From a virus, in IMG/VR virus record IMGVR_UViG_3300050821_009780, positions 79,504 to 143,503 of that record: a DNA stretch of 64,000 bases. One strand, 5' to 3'. The translations under genes and the position numbers were made by a program. The notes under the pieces were generated by a model. It was not told the DNA's origin and searched no databases. It worked only from the letters and a program-made list of their open reading frames with translations. Of the stretch, positions 61,762-64,000 are shown piece after piece; position 1 is the stretch's first letter; the number at the start of each line of letters is the position of its first letter.

Positions 61762-64000
61762 TCACAGTACGGTAGCATCGCCCGCGATCTTACGTCCAGC
61801 TAACGCCGCCTCGATCTCCATGCTGACGGCCAGGGCGGGGCCTGCCGCGGTGCTGACATCGAGGTACTGCGGGCGCTGCGGCAGAGCGGGCGGCGCGGGC
61901 GGGTCCGGCACGACCTCGATGATGCCGGGGCGCAGCGCGTACCCGCCGCCGGTCCAGCGGAACGGCGGCTGGAAGGTGTACACGTCGAGACTGAAGCTCT
62001 CGGACCCGGACACGGCGTCGGTGTCGCTGACGTTCGCGTTGGGGCCGAACTGGCTGCTCTCCTGGTCGAACCCGTGCACCGAGTCGGCGGAGGTGAACTG
62101 GGCGGACGACAGGTAGCCCGCGTCGGTGCCGGTGCCCGCATCCCGGTCGCGGATGACCCAGGTGCCGGTCAGCCCCTCGCCCGCGTCGGTGCCGGTGCCC
62201 GTGTCGGAGGTGAACGCCTTGGACGCCAGGTGGGCGGCGACCTGCTCGCCCCCGTCGGACCCGGACACGGTCTCGGAGTCGAGCGCGCCCGGGTTGTCTA
62301 TCTCGCTGTCCTCGCCGAGGCCGTGCTCGGTGTCGGACACCAGCACGGCCGGGACCGGGTAGAAGAGGCCCTGCACCTGGCGGGGGTACCGCTGGCGCCC
62401 CCAGCGGGTCAGCCAGGCGGGCGACACCAGGGCGGTGCCGAGGACGAAGTCGTAGTGCTGCTCCGACTCCCCGGCGTCGGTCCCGGCGAGGGAGTCGCTG
62501 TCGCTCAGCGCGACGACCAGGATCTCCCCGGCATCGGTGCCGTGGCCCGCGTCGGCACTGAACGCCGAGGTGACGTTCTCGGTGCCGTGACCCGAGTCGG
62601 TATCCGACAGGGTGGCCGCGACAAACTCGCCCGCGTCGGTGCCAGTGCCTGCGTCGGCGCTGAACGCCGAGGTGACGTTCTCGGTGCCGTGCCCGGTATC
62701 GCTGTCGGACAAGGAAGCGGCGACCAGCTCGCCCGCGTCGGTGCCAGTGCCTGCGTCGGCACTGAACGCCGAGGTGACGTTCTCGGTGCCGTGCCCGGAG
62801 TCGGTGTCGCTGAGCGCGGCGGAGACAGTCTCCCCGGCGTCCGTCCCGTGGCCGGTGTCGGAACTGCTCAGAGTGGCCGCGACCGTCTCGCCCGCGTCTG
62901 TTCCTTGCCCGGCGTCGGTGGACCCGAGGCCGACGACGGTGCCCTCGTCGTCCGAGCCGGAGGTGTCCTGCGACGCGAGCGTAGCGGTGACCAGTTCGCC
63001 CGCATCCGTGCCGTGCCCGGCGTCGGAACCGCTGAGGGTAGCGGTGACCAGTTCCCCGGCGTCGGTGCCGTGGCCGCTGTCGGTGTCGGTGACGACCGGG
63101 AAGGGCGGGGGGTAGAAGACCGGCGTCTGCAGCTTCAGCTTCGGGCGGTACCGCTCCGCCCAGGTGCGGGAGACCAGGGCGGTGCCGAGGACGAAGTCGA
63201 AGTGCTGGACGGTTTCCCCGGTGTCGGTGCCGTGGCCGCTGTCGGTGTCACTGAGCGTGGCCGCGAGAGTTTCCCCGGTGTCGGTGCCGTGGCCGCTGTC
63301 GGTGTCGCTGAGCGTGGCCGCGACCAGCTCGCCCGCATCAGTGCCGTGCCCTGTATCCGAGCTGCTGAACGAGGCGGTCACCGTCTCGCCTGCGTCAGCC
63401 TCCGGGCCGCTGGAGTCGGCGGTGACCGGGATAACCCCGACCAGCTCGCCCGCGTCCGTGCCGTGGCCGGTCTCGGAGCTGCTCAGCGTGGCGGCGACCA
63501 GTTCCCCGGCGTCGGTGCCGTGACCCGTATCGGAACTGCTGAGCGTGACCGTCTCGCCCGCGTCGGTGCCGTGGCCGGTGTCGGAACTGCTCAGAGAGAC
63601 CGTCTCGCCCGCGTCCGTTTCCGGACCGCTGGAGTCGGAGCTGCTGAGCCTGACCGTCTCGCCTGCGTCGGTCTCCGGGCCACTGGAGTCGGAGCTGCTG
63701 AGCGTGGCCGCCAAGGTCTCCCCGGCGTCGGTGCCGTGCCCGATGTCGGAGCTGCTCAGGGAAGCGGTGACCAGTTCGCCCGCATCAGCCTCCGGGCCGC
63801 TGGCATCGGTGTCAGACGCCAGGACGGTGCTGGGCGGCGGGGCCAGCGGTACCTGCATCTTCAGCTTCGGGCGGTACCGCTCCAGCCAGGTCCGGGACAC
63901 CTGGGCAGTCACAGCGGCGGGCGGCGGGGCGTTGATCCCCTTGAAGGTCGCCAGCTGCATGAACCACTCGCCGGCGCCGGTGCCGAGGGTGGCGGTCGCG
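61762..64000 (-). CDS. Repetitive virion-type protein (partial, 5' end outside window)
   Basis: The frame is open to the right edge and residues before the ATG at 63960 (TLGTGAGEWF) still look like coding sequence, so the start is outside.  About 25 copies of a 13-18 residue unit of the SSDTGHGTDAGE type, some with SGPETDAGE, run through it. Three longer modules with DFVLGTALVSRTWAERYRPK-like sequence separate the repeat blocks. The C-terminal 90 residues are non-repetitive. Acidic Gly/Asp repeats with Trp/Arg modules are typical of actinophage tail or fibre proteins. It probably has a structural or host-contact role. Confidence 0.65.
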   Translation of the reverse strand, partial: ATATLGTGAGEWFMQLATFKGINAPPPAAVTAQVSRTWLERYRPKLKMQVPLAPPPSTVLASDTDASGPEADAGELVTASLSSSDIGHGTDAGETLAATLSSSDSSGPETDAGETVRLSSSDSSGPETDAGETVSLSSSDTGHGTDAGETVTLSSSDTGHGTDAGELVAATLSSSETGHGTDAGELVGVIPVTADSSGPEADAGETVTASFSSSDTGHGTDAGELVAATLSDTDSGHGTDTGETLAATLSDTDSGHGTDTGETVQHFDFVLGTALVSRTWAERYRPKLKLQTPVFYPPPFPVVTDTDSGHGTDAGELVTATLSGSDAGHGTDAGELVTATLASQDTSGSDDEGTVVGLGSTDAGQGTDAGETVAATLSSSDTGHGTDAGETVSAALSDTDSGHGTENVTSAFSADAGTGTDAGELVAASLSDSDTGHGTENVTSAFSADAGTGTDAGEFVAATLSDTDSGHGTENVTSAFSADAGHGTDAGEILVVALSDSDSLAGTDAGESEQHYDFVLGTALVSPAWLTRWGRQRYPRQVQGLFYPVPAVLVSDTEHGLGEDSEIDNPGALDSETVSGSDGGEQVAAHLASKAFTSDTGTGTDAGEGLTGTWVIRDRDAGTGTDAGYLSSAQFTSADSVHGFDQESSQFGPNANVSDTDAVSGSESFSLDVYTFQPPFRWTGGGYALRPGIIEVVPDPPAPPALPQRPQYLDVSTAAGPALAVSMEIEAALAGRKIAGDATVL
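62140..63830 (-). repeat. DNA repeat array encoding the SDTGHGTDAGE units
   Basis: Nearly identical 39-57 base units (for example plus-strand cgcgtcggtgccgtggccgg variants) recur across this stretch in frame. The tract is a likely site for length variation by recombination. Confidence 0.75.

Noticed and set aside
1-64000. tRNA genes and CRISPR arrays
   Set aside because: I looked for T-loop-like GTTCGAATCC patterns with matching stems and for regularly spaced repeats with unique spacers; none was convincing. The repeats at 58427 and 62140 do not have CRISPR spacing.

Overview
This window looks like part of a large, high-GC double-stranded DNA phage genome, most likely an actinobacteriophage with a Streptomyces-like host. 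The evidence is the high GC content, frequent GTG and TTG starts, dense packing with ATGA/GTGA stop-start overlaps, a portal protein and terminase large subunit, endolysin- and holin-like genes, a WhiG/FliA-like sigma factor, and many tiny zinc-ribbon proteins. Every gene I could support lies on the minus strand; the long plus-strand frames are antisense shadows. Family assignments were made by reading motifs, with no database search.

Reading left to right, which is against the direction of transcription: positions 1-10200 hold a virion and packaging module. It contains a partial protein with a zeta-toxin-like kinase domain, the portal, a repeat-bearing protein, a small basic protein, an apparent promoter-RNA-terminator unit with no ORF, small Cys-rich proteins, the terminase large subunit and several helical head-associated proteins. 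Positions 10216-15809 are a tightly coupled glycan-type cluster with four glycosyltransferase-like proteins, a TagD-like nucleotidyltransferase, two methyltransferases and a sugar epimerase/dehydratase. Positions 15806-19191 hold the clamp-loader gene dnaX and a C5 DNA methyltransferase split over two overlapping frames. Positions 19278-23156 encode a B12-binding-like radical SAM/DUF2344 protein interrupted by a class 3-type intein inside its iron-sulfur motif.

Positions 23166-43970 are the replication and recombination region. It includes the C-terminal half of an SbcC/Rad50 ATPase, a cold-shock protein, the sliding clamp, a RecB/Cas4-like nuclease, an SbcD/Mre11-like nuclease, a MazG-like protein, an endolysin-like protein, the N-terminal half of SbcC with its zinc hook, a DUF932-like protein, RecA, a resolvase-like nuclease, a putative ssDNA-binding protein, a family A DNA polymerase, and the delta and delta-prime clamp-loader subunits. 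Together with dnaX and dnaN this is a phage-encoded clamp and clamp loader set paired with a Pol I-type polymerase. Positions 44185-56798 hold a sigma-like protein, zinc mini-proteins, an HTH protein, a primase zinc domain with a DnaB helicase, a sigma factor, a ParB-like protein, a SNF2 helicase and a holin-like membrane protein.

Positions 56791-59226 are small accessory genes flanking a cluster of TGCTGAC/GTCAGCA repeats that could be an origin, centromere or operator array. Positions 59345-61749 encode an exported or anchored protein, a single-span peptide and a ferric-reductase-like membrane protein. The right edge cuts into a repetitive virion-type protein.

Regulation is partly readable. 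Five minus-strand promoters share a 14-bp near-palindrome, consensus TTGACTTGAGCCAA, whose left half is the -35 box; a sixth copy lies after the terminase gene. This suggests one phage regulator acting at dispersed operons. Several of these promoters are fused to the stop codon of the upstream gene. Two sigma-like proteins suggest a transcriptional switch of the phage's own.
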